Below are positions 21,926-32,970 of a stretch of DNA of 64,000 nt, piece after piece. Source of the stretch: Zea mays (Eukaryota; Streptophyta; Magnoliopsida; Poales; Poaceae); NCBI RefSeq assembly GCF_902167145.1, contig NC_050104.1:96421849-96485848 (forward strand), written 5' to 3'. The position numbers were made by a program, and so were the translations under genes. The notes below the pieces were generated by a model. It ran no database searches and was not told where the DNA came from. It saw nothing but the letters and a program-made list of their open reading frames with translations. Each line of letters opens with the position of its first letter. The stretch's first letter is position 1.

Positions 21926-23236
21926 TGAAAGGGAATTAGGCTTACACCTAGTTCCTAAATAATTTTGGTGGTTGAATTGTCCAACACAAATAATTGGACT
22001 AACTAGTTTGCTCTAGTGTATAAGTTATACAGGTGTAAAAGGTTCACACTTAGCCAATAAAAAGATCAAGTATTGGATTCAACAAAGGAGCAAAGGGGCA
22101 ACCGAAGGCACCTCTGGTCTGGGGGCACCGGACTGACCGGTGTACACCGGACAGTGTCCGGTGCACCACCGGACAGTGTCCGGTGCACCAGAGGACTCCA
22201 ACTCGAACTCGCCACCTTCGGGAATTTCTCAGGCCAGCGCGCTATAATTCACCGGACAGTGTTCGGTGCTCCAAGGAAGCGCGGCCTCCGGAACTCGCCA
22301 GCCTCGGGATCGCGCAGCAGCCGCTCCGCTATAATTCACCGGACATGTCCGGTGTGCACCGGACTGTCCGATGTAACAGCGGAGCAACGGCTATTTCGGC
22401 GCCAACGGCTACCTGCGGCGCAATTAATGCGCGCTCTGCGCGCGCAGAAGTCAGGCGCGCCCATTCTGGCGCACCGGACAAGGAACAGTGCATGTCCGGT
22501 GTGCACCGGACATCCAGGCGGGCCCACATGTCAGAAGCTCCAACGGTCAGAATCCAACGGCAGTGATGACGTGGCGGGGGCACCGGACATGTCCGGTGTG
22601 CACCGGACTGTCCGGTGCGCCATCGAACAGACAGCCTCCCAACGGCCACTTTTGGTGGTTGGGGCTATAAATACCCCAACCACCCCACCATTCATTGCAT
22701 CCAAGTTTTCCACTTCTCAACCACTTACAAGAGCTAGGCATTCAATTCTAGACACACCAAAGAGATCAAATCCTCTCCAATTCCACACAAGGCTTTAGTG
22801 ATTAGCGAGAGAGATTTGCCGTGTTCTTTTGAGCTCTTGCGCTTGGATTGCTTCTTTTCTTTCTCACTTGCTCTTGTGATCAACACTCAATTGTAATCAA
22901 GGCAAGAGGCACCAATTGTGTGGTGGCCCTTGCGGGGAAGTTTTTGTTCCCGGCTTTGATTTGAGAAGAGAAGCTCACTCGGTCCAAGGGACCGTTTCAG
23001 AGAGGGAAGGGTTGAAAGAGACCCGGCCTTTGTGGCCTCCTCAACGGGGAGTAGGTTTGCAAGAACCGAACCTCGGTAAAACAAATCCGCGTGTCACATT
23101 CTTTATTTGCTTGCGATTTGTTTTGCGCCCTCTCTCGCGGACTCGTTTATATTTCTAACGCTAACCCGGCTTGTAGTTGTGTTTATATTTGTAAATTTCA
23201 GTTTTGCCCTATTCACCCCCCTCTAGGCGACTATCA
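21926..23236 (+). repeat. 3' LTR of the opie/ji-like element (1,311 bp)
   Basis: It matches the 5' LTR except for about 10 base changes, a 22-bp tandem duplication of one CCGGACAGTGTCCGGTGCACC unit near 22168, and loss of about 19 bp of another palindrome near 22252. The TATA-in-hairpin is present at 22657-22681. Confidence 0.93.
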
Positions 23237-23241
23237 CCCTG

Positions 23242-23349
23242 TGCCAGGCCGCAGACCGTCCGGCCCCCGGTCGCGGGCCGTCCGCCCCTGTGCAGAGAGC
23301 ACCGCCACGGTTCGTGTTGAGTGATTGGTACCCGAAAAAGGTGTCAACA
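23242..23349 (+). repeat. 5' LTR of the gag-only element, remainder
   Basis: The sequence continues the LTR after the second CCCTG copy (23237-23241) and ends GTGTCAACA. It matches the end of the 3' LTR at 26641-26748. The following TTTTGGCGACTCCGCTGGGG (from 23353) is the probable primer binding region. Confidence 0.88.
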
Positions 23350-23352
23350 TAC

Positions 23353-23372
23353 TTTTGGCGACTCCGCTGGGG
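23353..23372 (+). other. Probable primer binding site of the gag-only element
   Basis: TGGCGACTCCGCTGGGGA starts a few bases after the LTR end, the usual distance and form (TGG start) for a tRNA-complementary primer site. The tRNA was not identified. Confidence 0.55.
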
Positions 23373-23407
23373 ACGATTTCATATAGACCTATCGAGATCG
23401 GCCCTCA

Positions 23408-25078
23408 ATGGCCGGTTCAAAGGATAGCTCTGAAGTTTCCACCAGCAATATCATCAAGCTGACATGGGAAACCTTGCCGGCTGAAGAACAGCTCCTATTT
23501 GAGGAGCGCCAGGAGCAGCTGATCCAGGATGTAAAGGCGAAATTCCTGGCCGACTTCAAGGTGGACAGGAACAACAAAGTCGTTCGGCAACGGGCGACAG
23601 ATCTGGCTTCGCTCCGACCTACTACGAATACACCCAATGTAAGTAGCACCAATGAACTCCAATCTCTTAAAGCTTACATAGACGAACAACGAGAGCAAAT
23701 GCGACATATCGTAGGGGATATACAAAATGATCATAAAAGGCTAGTGCATGCGCTTGATAAGTCTACTATTGTAAATCTTCCTTCACACGAGGTTGAATTG
23801 AGGGAATACATACGTAATTCATCGGCTACAGGTTGTCACGACCAGTCACACCCCTTTATGGGATGCCGATAGACATGTACCTTGGGCAACAACAGCTTTC
23901 CACGCACATCGACGATAAATTTTTCGATCTGCGCATGTCCGGACCGTCTGCACGTGAGCGCGGACCGTCCGGGCCACCGGCGACCGATCCCATTTTTAGA
24001 AGCGAATTACCGAGGCCTGCACCCAAGCTGCCACATACCGTGCAAACCCTAGATAACCCACTCAGACCATCCGCGTATGACGCCAGACAGTCCGAATATA
24101 ATGTCGGACGGTCCGGCCACATGGCCGGACAGTCCGCGCACGGAACCGGATGGTCCGCGTATTTAACCGGACGGTCTGGCATAGAGTTTTTTTAGAAGGA
24201 TGGATATCCAACTCCGTATCCGTCCCAGCTAGACTCCCCATCTCACCATACGACACACCAGCACCATAATATAATCTACCAAACCCGTGAGAGTGATTAC
24301 TTTCCGGCCCCGAGAAGGCCAGAAAGGAATGGGCAGTCCTATGAGCCTCATAGGGCATGTATTAACGCGCCGCAAAACCCAAACCAATGGGGGAGGAAAA
24401 CAACATACCAACATCCAAACAAACTCACCCATATTGGACCAAAGAGCCAGTGGTCTCCCACCAGCTGCCATTGATATAGTAAAAGAGGAAATAGCTGGGG
24501 CATTCCGAGATAAGCTCGGAGTTAGTATAGTCCCCGGGGGGCATTCATATCGGAGACCTTATAATAGCCAGTTTGACCGTCTCCCATACCCACAGGGGAC
24601 CAGAATACCCGAATTCGCAAAGTTTTCGGGTGACCAAGGAAAGAGCACGTGTGAGCACATAGACCAGTTCTTAGCACAGTTAGGAGAATTGGCCGACACC
24701 GAAGCATTCTGTGTACGTTTATTTTCATTATCTTTAATAGGGACTGCATTCACATTTTATGCCACGCTCCCTCCTAATTCCATTTTGTCATAGGGAGACT
24801 TAGAACAAAAATTTCATGAACATTTCTTCTCTGACAATTACGAGCTAGATTTAGTGGACTTAGTGGCCCTACGACAAGAAAAAGATGAATCAGTTAGTGA
24901 TTACATCCGGAGATTCCGGGATACGAGAAACCGATGCTTTCAAATTCATTTAACAGATAAACAACTGGCAGGAATAGCCTTTGATGGATTGCGCTATTAT
25001 TTAAAAGAGAAATTAGAAGGCATCCAGTCCTTTACGCTAGCACAATTACATCAGAGAGCTTTGGCTTGTGAAAGCTGA
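23408..25078 (+). pseudogene. Broken gag of the gag-only gypsy-like element
   Basis: The frame starts at ATG 23408 and encodes an acidic, coiled-coil-like N terminus. It shifts frame near 23835-23845, continues in another frame to about 24440, then returns to the first frame. The conserved gag core (RIPEFAKFSGDQG, ALRQEKDESVSDYIRRFRDT) is read at 24600-25078 with a TAG at about 24792-24794. A decayed continuation without a zinc knuckle can be followed to about 25310. Gag would form the particle shell. Two frameshifts and several stops make it non-functional. Motifs fit the Retrotrans_gag family. Confidence 0.75.
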
Positions 25079-26154
25079 AGCAAAGAACTAGTCAAAACCG
25101 TTCATCATAGTGTCCATATAGTAGAACACAATCAAAGTAGTTCGGACGATGAACCAAAGGAAGTTTACACTGCTGAAATAGTTTGGCCCGAGCAGGCCAA
25201 ATCTTTGGCTTGCTCCTCCTTGCAGTCAGTTCAAAAGAAACGATAGGAGGAGGTTAAGTTTACATTTAATGTCGGCAAATGTGATAAGATATTCGATGAA
25301 TTACTAAAAAATGATAACATTAAGATCGTACCGTAATTCGGCAGGGGGGTATATAGCTACGACCTCCAACAGTACGATAAAAGGGGACGTCATTGAAATA
25401 GGAACAACAGATGTCATCGTACAACAAAATAACGAAGGGCCGATGATTTTTGGTAAATCGGCCAACACAAACAAAAAAGAAGATACGACTGTCAACAAAA
25501 CGACCGATTCAAAATACTCCATGCCCCGATGGTGCCCATCGGGATTAACGTGATCGCAAAAGCGAAAATTACAGCGCCTAAGAGCAAAGGAGAACCAGGA
25601 AAAGGAGACAGAAAAAATATTCAATGACACGCATCCACAGTATCCGCCATCACAAAAGAGATGGAGACCAAAGGCCGTTGAGGAAAATCAAACGGCCACA
25701 AAGACAGAAAATAAAACAACAACTGTGCAACTCTTTACAAGTATGGCAGATAGTCCGGCTATAAAGCCCGGACCAACCGTACATGGCGCGGACCATACAA
25801 CCCCTAAGGCCGGACCGTCCGCACTACACCAGGACACCTCCAACAACGTACCGACACCCATGGAGGAAGACGACCTACAAGGAGAAGACCTGGTTGACTA
25901 TGGAGCTACGCCAGAACACTCAGAAAATTAGGAAAACAAGGTGACAAATTGGTCAAGACCAGTACGACACTCGGCGATATTGGGACTGACAGTCCGATTA
26001 AAGCTAAATGGGTCACGTCCGTTGAGTTAACCATCGGGACCAAGACCCTTGCGTACTATCCTAGTAGGTGGCAAGATGTCTAATAAAACCGATATGATCA
26101 CATCGGGTTAGTTTCTTTTGGTTCGCTCAGCTCCACCAAAAGGCAGGGGGCATA

Positions 26155-26748
26155 TGTTGAGTACCAAAATGAGGACCGGACGATCCGCACTGGTGGTGCG
26201 GGCAGTCCGCGCGTGCGCAGAGCAGATTAGGGTTTCAAGTTTTGTGCTACAGTTGTTAGCTAAATTCGCGGAATTAGCTCGGGAGATTCGTTTGTAAAGG
26301 GTGTAGCCCCCCTCCTCTATAAATACAGAGGTATATGGCCAATTTGAAATCATCAATCGAATCAATAACACTTTTATCTCACATTTATTTCCTGTACAAT
26401 TAGGAGTAGTTCTAGTCTAGTTCTAGTTTAGCCTCTCAATCCCCAAATTCTCCGCTTCTCTTCGACTCTACGTCGATTAGAGGTGTCTAGGTCGGTTTGC
26501 TCGAGCCTAGACAACTCGTAGGATCTCTCCTCCCCGACGGGGTCCCTCCCGGGAGCAAGATCCAGGCGCTGCCGGCGACCTTTCGCCGCCCCTGCACACG
26601 CGCGGACCGTCCGGCCCCAGGGCACGAACCGTCCGGTCGATAGGCAGGAAACCCTAGCCCTGCGCCAGGTCGCGGACCGTCCGCCCCTGTGCAGAGAGCA
26701 CCGCCACGGTTCGTGTTGAGTGATTGGTTCCCGAAAAAGGTTTCAACA
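26155..26748 (+). repeat. 3' LTR of the gag-only element (594 bp)
   Basis: It begins TGTTGAGTACC after a purine tract AAAGGCAGGGGG (26139-26150, probable polypurine tract) and ends TTTCAACA. It lacks about 24 bp of one CGGACGGTCCG repeat present in the 5' copy and differs from it at many sites, so it is older than the nested element. Confidence 0.88.
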
Positions 26749-26753
26749 CACAT

Positions 26754-26837
26754 TTTGGTAAAAAATACTATAATATTCTTCAATACCATGGTTTTACTTT
26801 AAATCTCCAAAAATACTTTGCTTCCAAACATTCCCAT
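26754..26837. mobile_element. Right part of the interrupted MITE-like element
   Basis: The segment follows the second CACAT copy and ends in TTTGCTTCCAAACATTCCCATA, the inverted partner of the end at about 13006. Confidence 0.5.
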
Positions 26838-28502
26838 AGAGACCTGTGGCGAACTCAAATATTGGGTCCTCTTCAATATGAATATAATTTTACTTACTTA
26901 GTATACATAAATATTTTTACTGATAAAAATGAACATAATATTAAAAACGTTAGATTAATCGTACAATACCTTAAAAGTTTCTTCTAACATTTCTTGATGC
27001 AAAGTCATCAATGATAGTCTTGATATCAACTTCATCCAATAATTTATTTTCAATACATAAAGTTGCCAAGATAATCATATAGAAGCCCAAGTTTGAGATA
27101 AATCCTAACTTAAAGAGTGTTCGAAATAGACGAGTTGGTGGTGGTGCTTATTGGATATGTCTGGCGATGCATACGATACGTGGCACCAAACAAGAGAATG
27201 TCCTGTAACATAGAGTCACCACCCACGTCATGTGTCAGGTGTGCATCAGCTATGATGCACCAGACATGTCATACAGAAAGGTTTACAAACTAGCGTGAGA
27301 GGTCGTGTACTCACTAGACTTATTCGGTGAAGCATTAGATACGACACCTGACATGGCACTCAGATAGGTATGCAATTTTGCACCTTATGGTGTTACACTC
27401 ATCAAACATGTCTGGTGAGCATCGATCAATTGCTCCAGATATCAATACAGTAGCGACTAGTTTATAAACTAGCTATTAATACATGCATCAAATGTGTCGA
27501 TGGAGGAGGTAGGTGTGCATCAAACATGTCTGGTGCCCCCATGAATGTCAAGCAGAGGGACAATGACTAGTTCATTCCTTGAGGCCATGTTATATCCCTT
27601 CTTCTTGTCCATTTAGGTCCCTTGCCCATTTGATCATCTAAAGAAACAAATTGAACATAAAGGGATAACATTTGCCTAGTGAGGTGATTGAAATTTGATA
27701 ATCGTGAGACCCTCGTTAGGTTGTGGCCAGCAAATCACATATATGTCTATGCAAAACAATGTTTTGAACTGATTTGCACTATAGACTATACTAGTCACAA
27801 AGTGAAGTTTTAAATAGGGGTGGGATGAGTAACACTGCTAGAGACAACCTTAGTGCATAAGGTAGTAGCAAGTGTGCACTCATTGTTCTCATTAGGCTTG
27901 CTCAGGTCAAGTGAGGGTTTGTTCTTATTACTTTTGGTGATCGACATCACCTAGACAACTTGGTGGCGATCAGGGCTTTGGTTATCATTCAGTGGAGATC
28001 ATGGGTGGCCCAACTCATGATGTAAATAGGTGTGGGTGATTCAGCATGCAAGAGTTGCAAAGAATTAATCCATATAAAGTATTTGTTCCTTTTATGGATC
28101 AAGGAGTAACCACACCTTGCATGGGTAGTGCTACGAGGACTAGTGGGAAGTGGTTGAGTCTTTGTTACCTCAAAAAACACCATTATGTTTTAACCCTTCT
28201 TTACTTTAAGCATTTACTTTTGGGCAACATATCTAGTGTAAAAAACATTAAGATGCTAACATGCTAACATCAAATCTTGTCCAATAGATCTACCATCTAT
28301 GTCTAAGTGCAATCTCATCTTCTCTCTTAGACTATTTTTTAAAGAAGCCCTACATTTTTATAGAATAGGATGTCGTCCCTAGTGGGATTACACGCAGTGG
28401 CAGATGGTGGATCTAGTGGAAAAGATTTTATGTTAGCACGCCTAATATTTTTTACACTAGATATGTTGCCTTACTTTTGAGCACTTCAATTCTAGAATTA
28501 CC
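26838..28502. other. AT-rich sequence with a decayed Sirevirus-type LTR remnant
   Basis: No coding frame is supported. At about 27130-27600 there are several diverged motifs such as GTGCATCAAACATGTCTGGTG and GCACCAGACATGTCA that resemble the CACCGGACATGTCCGGTG palindromes of Sirevirus LTRs after C-to-T decay. The rest shows nothing that I can name. Confidence 0.4.
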
Positions 28503-29084
28503 ATGGTAGAATACTGTTGGAACTTAGCTTGCAAAATTTTGTGCTAGAAATAGACAAATTTTAGGAACAAGAATTGAAGTGGGTTATTTGGTAGGATTTA
28601 ATCATTATGAGAAATTTTATATTATCCTAAACCATCTCTCTTTCTAGACATCTTGGTTCTTTTAATTGGTATTAAAGCCTCGTGCTCATTGGTTAGGCTT
28701 CACTATCTAGAGAAATATGACAGATGGGGATGGACATCATCCCATGTTTGAGGGAGATGATTTTTATTATTGCAAACTTTGCATGGAGGTGTATATATAG
28801 GTCATTAGATATTGGACTATTTAGAACCGCCACACAAGGTCTTTCAAAAACTATGCTAGAATACTGTTGAAACTTAGCTTGCAAAACTTTTGTGCTAGAA
28901 ATATACAACACTTTTAGGCACAAAAATGAAGTGGGTTATTCGGTAGGATTTAATCATTATGAGATATTTTAGATTATTCCAATTCACCCCTCCTTTTGCA
29001 CATCTTGATCATTTTAATTGGTATTAAAGTCTCGTGCTCATTTGTTTAGGCTTCATCGCCTAGAGAAATATATCAGATGGGGAT
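28503..29084 (+). mobile_element. Decayed copia remnant: two direct copies of LTR end, primer site and gag start
   Basis: Copy A (28503-28852) and copy B (28853-29084) share GAATACTGTTG, AACTTAGCTTGCAAAA, GAAGTGGGTTATT, GGTAGGATTTAATCATTATG and AATTGGTATTAAAG. The last is a decayed AATTGGTATCAGAG primer site. In copy A it is followed by a gag start that reads DGDGHHPMFEGDDF. Copy B is interrupted at GGGAT (29080-29084) and resumes at 58062. This is the oldest element and the landing site of the large nest. Confidence 0.6.
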
Positions 29085-30754
29085 TGAAATCGCCTAGAGG
29101 GGGTGAATAGGCGAAACGTAAAAATTATAACTTTAAACCTGAACTTGATCCCTCGATTAGCAGTTAGAACAAGATGAACAATTATCGAAGTATAAAACTA
29201 AGTCCTTTGCTTGCAAAGAGTATTGCTTTCAAAGAGTGCAGAATTAACACAAAGCAACACAACTAAAATATCAATGAAGAATAAATCAAGAGGGCTTAGA
29301 TAAGAAGAGTAATAACACAAGTTCTTTCTTGCAAGGAGTTACTTCTATATATGAGAATTTGACTTGAAGCAACACAAAGTAATATCAACAAAGAATAGTG
29401 CAAGAGAACTTAGAGAGGGAGAAAACAAAAAAATCACAAGCAATAAACACAAGTGACACGGGTGATTTGTTTTACCGAGGTTTGGTTCACTAAGAACCTA
29501 ATCCTCGTTGAGGAGTCCACTAAGGATGGGTCTTTTTCAACCTTTTCCCTCTCTCCAACAGTCACCAAGACCGACGAGTGTTCCATCTTCTTTGTCAACA
29601 AAATACCGAAGTATCCGCAAGGCCAACCACAAAGATAAGGGACTCCCGCTAGCTTTATAATGAATGGGAGTCAAAACTCCACGCTCAAATGATCATAATA
29701 GGTAGCACACACTTTCTCTCAATGATTCTCACAAGGCACTATCGCTAAACACACACGAGTAGCTCTTTCTTGCTTGATCTCTCTTTTGTGGCACTTGTGA
29801 GGCTTTGATGTGGCCCAACTCTTGTGCATGAGATGTTTAAATGAATGGAGGTGGTTGGGAGGGCTTGGATATGTCTACTATATGCCTTGATATGTTGCTT
29901 GGGTTCCCACACCTTGAAATGGACGGTTGGGGTGGTAATTATAGGCCCCAACCCCCCATATAGCCGTTGGACAGAAAGCAGCAACTTTCTGTCGATGGGC
30001 ACACCTGACAGTGTCCGATGCCTACCACGTCAGCCGACCATTGGGGTCTGTAGCAGTCGATCGATGGATGCAACTACTACCCAGACTGTTTGGTGCACAC
30101 CGGATAGTCCGGTGCCCTGGCCACGTCAGTCGACCGTAGAGGTCTGTGGAACTCGACCGTTGGATCTGACCATTGCCAAACTGTCCGGTGCCACAGCCCG
30201 AGAGCACCCGTTGTGGACCTCTCTGCGCAGACTGTCCGGTGCACACCGGACAGCTACTGTTCAATGTCCGGTGCGTCACGAGGCGTTGGCTGACTGCCCT
30301 TTTCTTGGATTTCTTCGCTGATTCCTTTGGGCTTCTTTTGTTCTTGAGTCTTGGACTTCTCTGCTTTTTTATGTATTCTTTTGAGGTGTTGCATCCTCAT
30401 TGCCTTAGTCCAATCCTCTTTGCATTTTGATTCTTTCACTCATATATCTTATTTTTCCCAATACTAGCTCCAAAATAGTGATATGTTGATTTCGAGCTTT
30501 CCAACCTTTCTAGAAGTGTTGAAAAGATTCCTCAGGGTATTTAGAACTTATCCAAAGAGTAGAACTATTGGTAGTTCATCTATTCCATGTTTTACCCTTA
30601 TTTGGTTGGAACTGAGCTGATTGTGACTTAGAAACTAATTTGTTGATCTTATGAACCTGTGAATCAGAGACTAGGCAAACTAGTTAGTCGGAATGGTTGT
30701 GAAGGTCATCAAGCACCAAAATTTTAGAAATGGTTTAAGGCCATTTTCCTTTGA
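29085..30754 (-). repeat. 3' LTR of the minus-strand Sirevirus-like element (1,670 bp)
   Basis: Plus-strand ends are TGAAATCGCCTAGAGGGGG and GGCCATTTTCCTTTGA. The CGCCTAGAGG/GGTGAATAGG end is the inverted form of the Sirevirus LTR end also seen at 15078-15095. A TATA region lies between GGTTGGGG (29925-29932) and CCCCAACC (29946-29953). Confidence 0.85.
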
Positions 30755-31606
30755 ATCTCTCCCTTTTTGATGATTGATGTCAACTCAAACCAAAGCAAAT
30801 ATGAAGTATGAAATTGTAACTAGTTTGCAATTGGTCAAGTGTTCATAAGCTACTGAAATGAAAGCAGTTCTAAGTGAATATGAGTGATATTGACATGATT
30901 GTAATTTTGGACCACATCTGCACCACATGTAATGGTTTTTGCACCACAGGTAATTTGCATATGGCCTAAGGAACAAGAATGAAATTTTAAGAGCATTTCT
31001 AAGATCTAAAGATTCTCCCCTTTTTTCAAATGCTTTTCCTTTGGCCATTAAAAACTCGCCCTGAAGAAATAGTTTAAAACGTTTTTAGAAAATAGGGTGG
31101 TGGTGCAATTCTTTTGCTTTGGCCTAATACTTTCTCCCCTTTGGCATTAAGCACCAAAAATGAAGAAATTTTGAGGCCTTTTCAATATAGATATGGAATT
31201 GAAGTACATGAGTTTTAGCAAGGGTGTTTGATACCGAACGAATATGAAGTGGAAGCGCTCCCTTTGCTCAAAACTCCATTTCCCTTTCAATTTAAGACTA
31301 AGCACAACATATACTTGAAGAATGGTTAGTCACAAAGATTTAATGTGTAGAGAATTGCTCCCCCTAAACTTGTGCATACAAGTGATGAATACTTGTAGAT
31401 CAATGCGCTTTAGGACTTATGAGGTTTGAGGATGCAAGTTCTACACATTGAACTTTGGTATAAGCAAAAATATGAATTAAGAGCATGTACCAACTGAAAG
31501 AGATATATAAGATCAAAAGATATGTTAATTAAGCTTTATCATAGTTCTACAATATAGATTGCTCTCCCTATGGATGTGCATAAAGAGGAATACATATTTA
31601 GGCCTT
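30755..31606 (-). other. Interior of the Sirevirus-like element with repeated polypurine motifs
   Basis: No coding frame is supported. CT-rich motifs (for example TCTCCCTTTTTG at 30757, TTCTCCCCTTTTTT at 31012, TTTCTCCCCTTTGG at 31130, TGCTCCCCCTAAAC at 31362) are minus-strand polypurine motifs. The one next to the LTR at 30755-30770 is the probable functional tract. Confidence 0.7.
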
Positions 31607-32849
31607 TGTCGGGTACCGTAATTAGGGGTACCCCCAACACTCCTAAACACGGCTGGTAACCACCATCAGCACAAGCTGCAGAGACTGATGGGCGCAATTC
31701 AGGTCAAGGCTTCGTCTACTCAAGGGACGCGATCTCACCTCGCCCGAGCCCAGCCTCGGGCGGGAACAGTAGTCCAGGCGAATTCACGCCTGGCCCGAGG
31801 GCCTCCTCAAGCAACGGGCGTGCCCTCAAACTCGCCCGAAGCCCAGCTCGGGCAGGCTTCATTGTGAAGCAACCTTGGCCAAATCGCCTCACCAACCGAC
31901 CGCATCGCAGGCGCATTCAATGCGAGGATCACGTGACACCTTATCCTGACACACGCGCCTCAGTCGGCAAGGTCGAAGTGACCGCAGTCACTTTGCCCTT
32001 CCACTGACCGACCTGACAGGAAAACAACGCCGCTCGCCCCTCTCCGACTACTGTGCCACTCGCCAAGGTAAGGCTGACAACAACTAAGTCCAGCCTCAGG
32101 CGCAACAGGAAGCTCCGCCTCGCCCGACCCCAGGGCTCGGCCTCACCCTCGGCCTCGAAAGGTGGTCTCCACCTCGCCCGACCCCAGGGCTCGGCCTCAC
32201 CCTCGACCTCAGAAGGTGATCTCCGCCTCGCCCGACCCCAGGGCTCGGCCTGAACCTCGACCTCGGGAGGAATCGCGTCCTCGCCCGACCTCGGCCTCAG
32301 GAGGAGTCTCCGCCTCGCCCGACCTTGGGCTCGGACCGACCGTGCCACGGAGGATACATCATTACCCTACCCCTAGCTAGCTCAGGTTACGGGGGAACAA
32401 GACCGGCGTCCCATCCAGGCTCGCCCCGGTAACAAGTAATGATGGCTCCCCGCGTGCGTCCATGACGACGGCGGTTCTCAACCCCCTACGGAAGCAAGGA
32501 GACGTCAGCAAGGTCCCAGCAGCCCCGACAACTGTGCTTCTACAGGGCTCAAACGCTCCTCCGACGGCCACGACACCGCGTACACAGGGCTCTAGCACCT
32601 CTCCGACAGCCACGTTGGCATGTACATAGGGCTCTGGCTCCTCTCTGCCGGACATGTTAGCATATTGCTACACCCCCATTGTACACCTGGACCCTCTCCT
32701 TGCATTTATAAAAGGAAGGGCCAGGGCCCTCATACGAGTGGGTGGTCGCGCGGGAGCACGGGCCGACGAGTAGGCTCGCTCTCTCTCCCTCGCGAATGCT
32801 TGTAACCCCTACTGCAAGTGCATCCCCCCTGGCGCATGATAACATGAGC
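31607..32849 (+). repeat. Truncated 5' LTR of the flip-like element
   Basis: The match to the 3' LTR stops after GATAACATGAGC at about 32849. The next bases (TAGTCCGGATACTCG) are internal. The last roughly 120 bp of the LTR and the primer site are gone. About 54-bp repeats (CTCGCCCGACCCCAGGGCTC) occur at 32116-32330. The TATA box (32706-32711) lies between TCCTT and AAGGA. Confidence 0.8.
32116..32330. repeat. Short tandem repeats (about 54 bp) in the flip-like LTR
   Basis: Three to four copies of a unit containing CGCCTCGCCCGACCCCAGGG and CTCGGCCTCACCCTCGACCT occur head to tail; the same array appears in the 3' LTR at about 44285-44500. Confidence 0.85.
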
Positions 32850-32970
32850 TAGTCCGGATACTCGAAACAAGAGGAAAAGAAACGCAGCTTTATAACACGA
32901 CAACAAAGTGTTTAGGCCTCGGCGGCCGCAAAAAACACATGCATGCTCCAAACAGACTGCTCCGGCAGAA

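Larger units (their letters stand above)
13787..23236 (+). mobile_element. Opie/ji-like Sirevirus (Ty1/copia), 9,450 bp, full structure but broken pol
   Basis: LTRs at 13787-15095 and 21926-23236 flank gag and pol; integrase precedes RT, as in Ty1/copia. The 5-bp target duplication CCCTG is intact (13782-13786 and 23237-23241). The primer site is TTGGTATCAGAGC (initiator Met tRNA type). Long gag, multiple polypurine motifs before the 3' LTR and CACCGGAC/GTCCGGTG palindromes in the LTRs are Sirevirus traits. The LTRs differ at about 10 substitutions plus a few indels. At a rate of 1.3e-8 per site per year that would be roughly 0.3 million years; this is a count by eye. Confidence 0.93.
13282..26748 (+). 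mobile_element. Gag-only, gypsy-like LTR retrotransposon (about 4.0 kb without its nested insertion)
   Basis: The LTRs begin TGTTGAGTACC and end GTCAACA or TTCAACA. The 5' LTR is 13282-13786 plus 23242-23349 and the 3' LTR is 26155-26748. Both ends carry the 5-bp target duplication CACAT. The interior (23350-26154) encodes only a broken gag. No protease, RT, RNase H or integrase motif is present, so the element depended on a partner or lost pol. The 5' LTR was later split by the opie/ji-like element at 13787-23236. The LTRs contain repeated CGGACNGTCCG palindromes. Confidence 0.88.
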
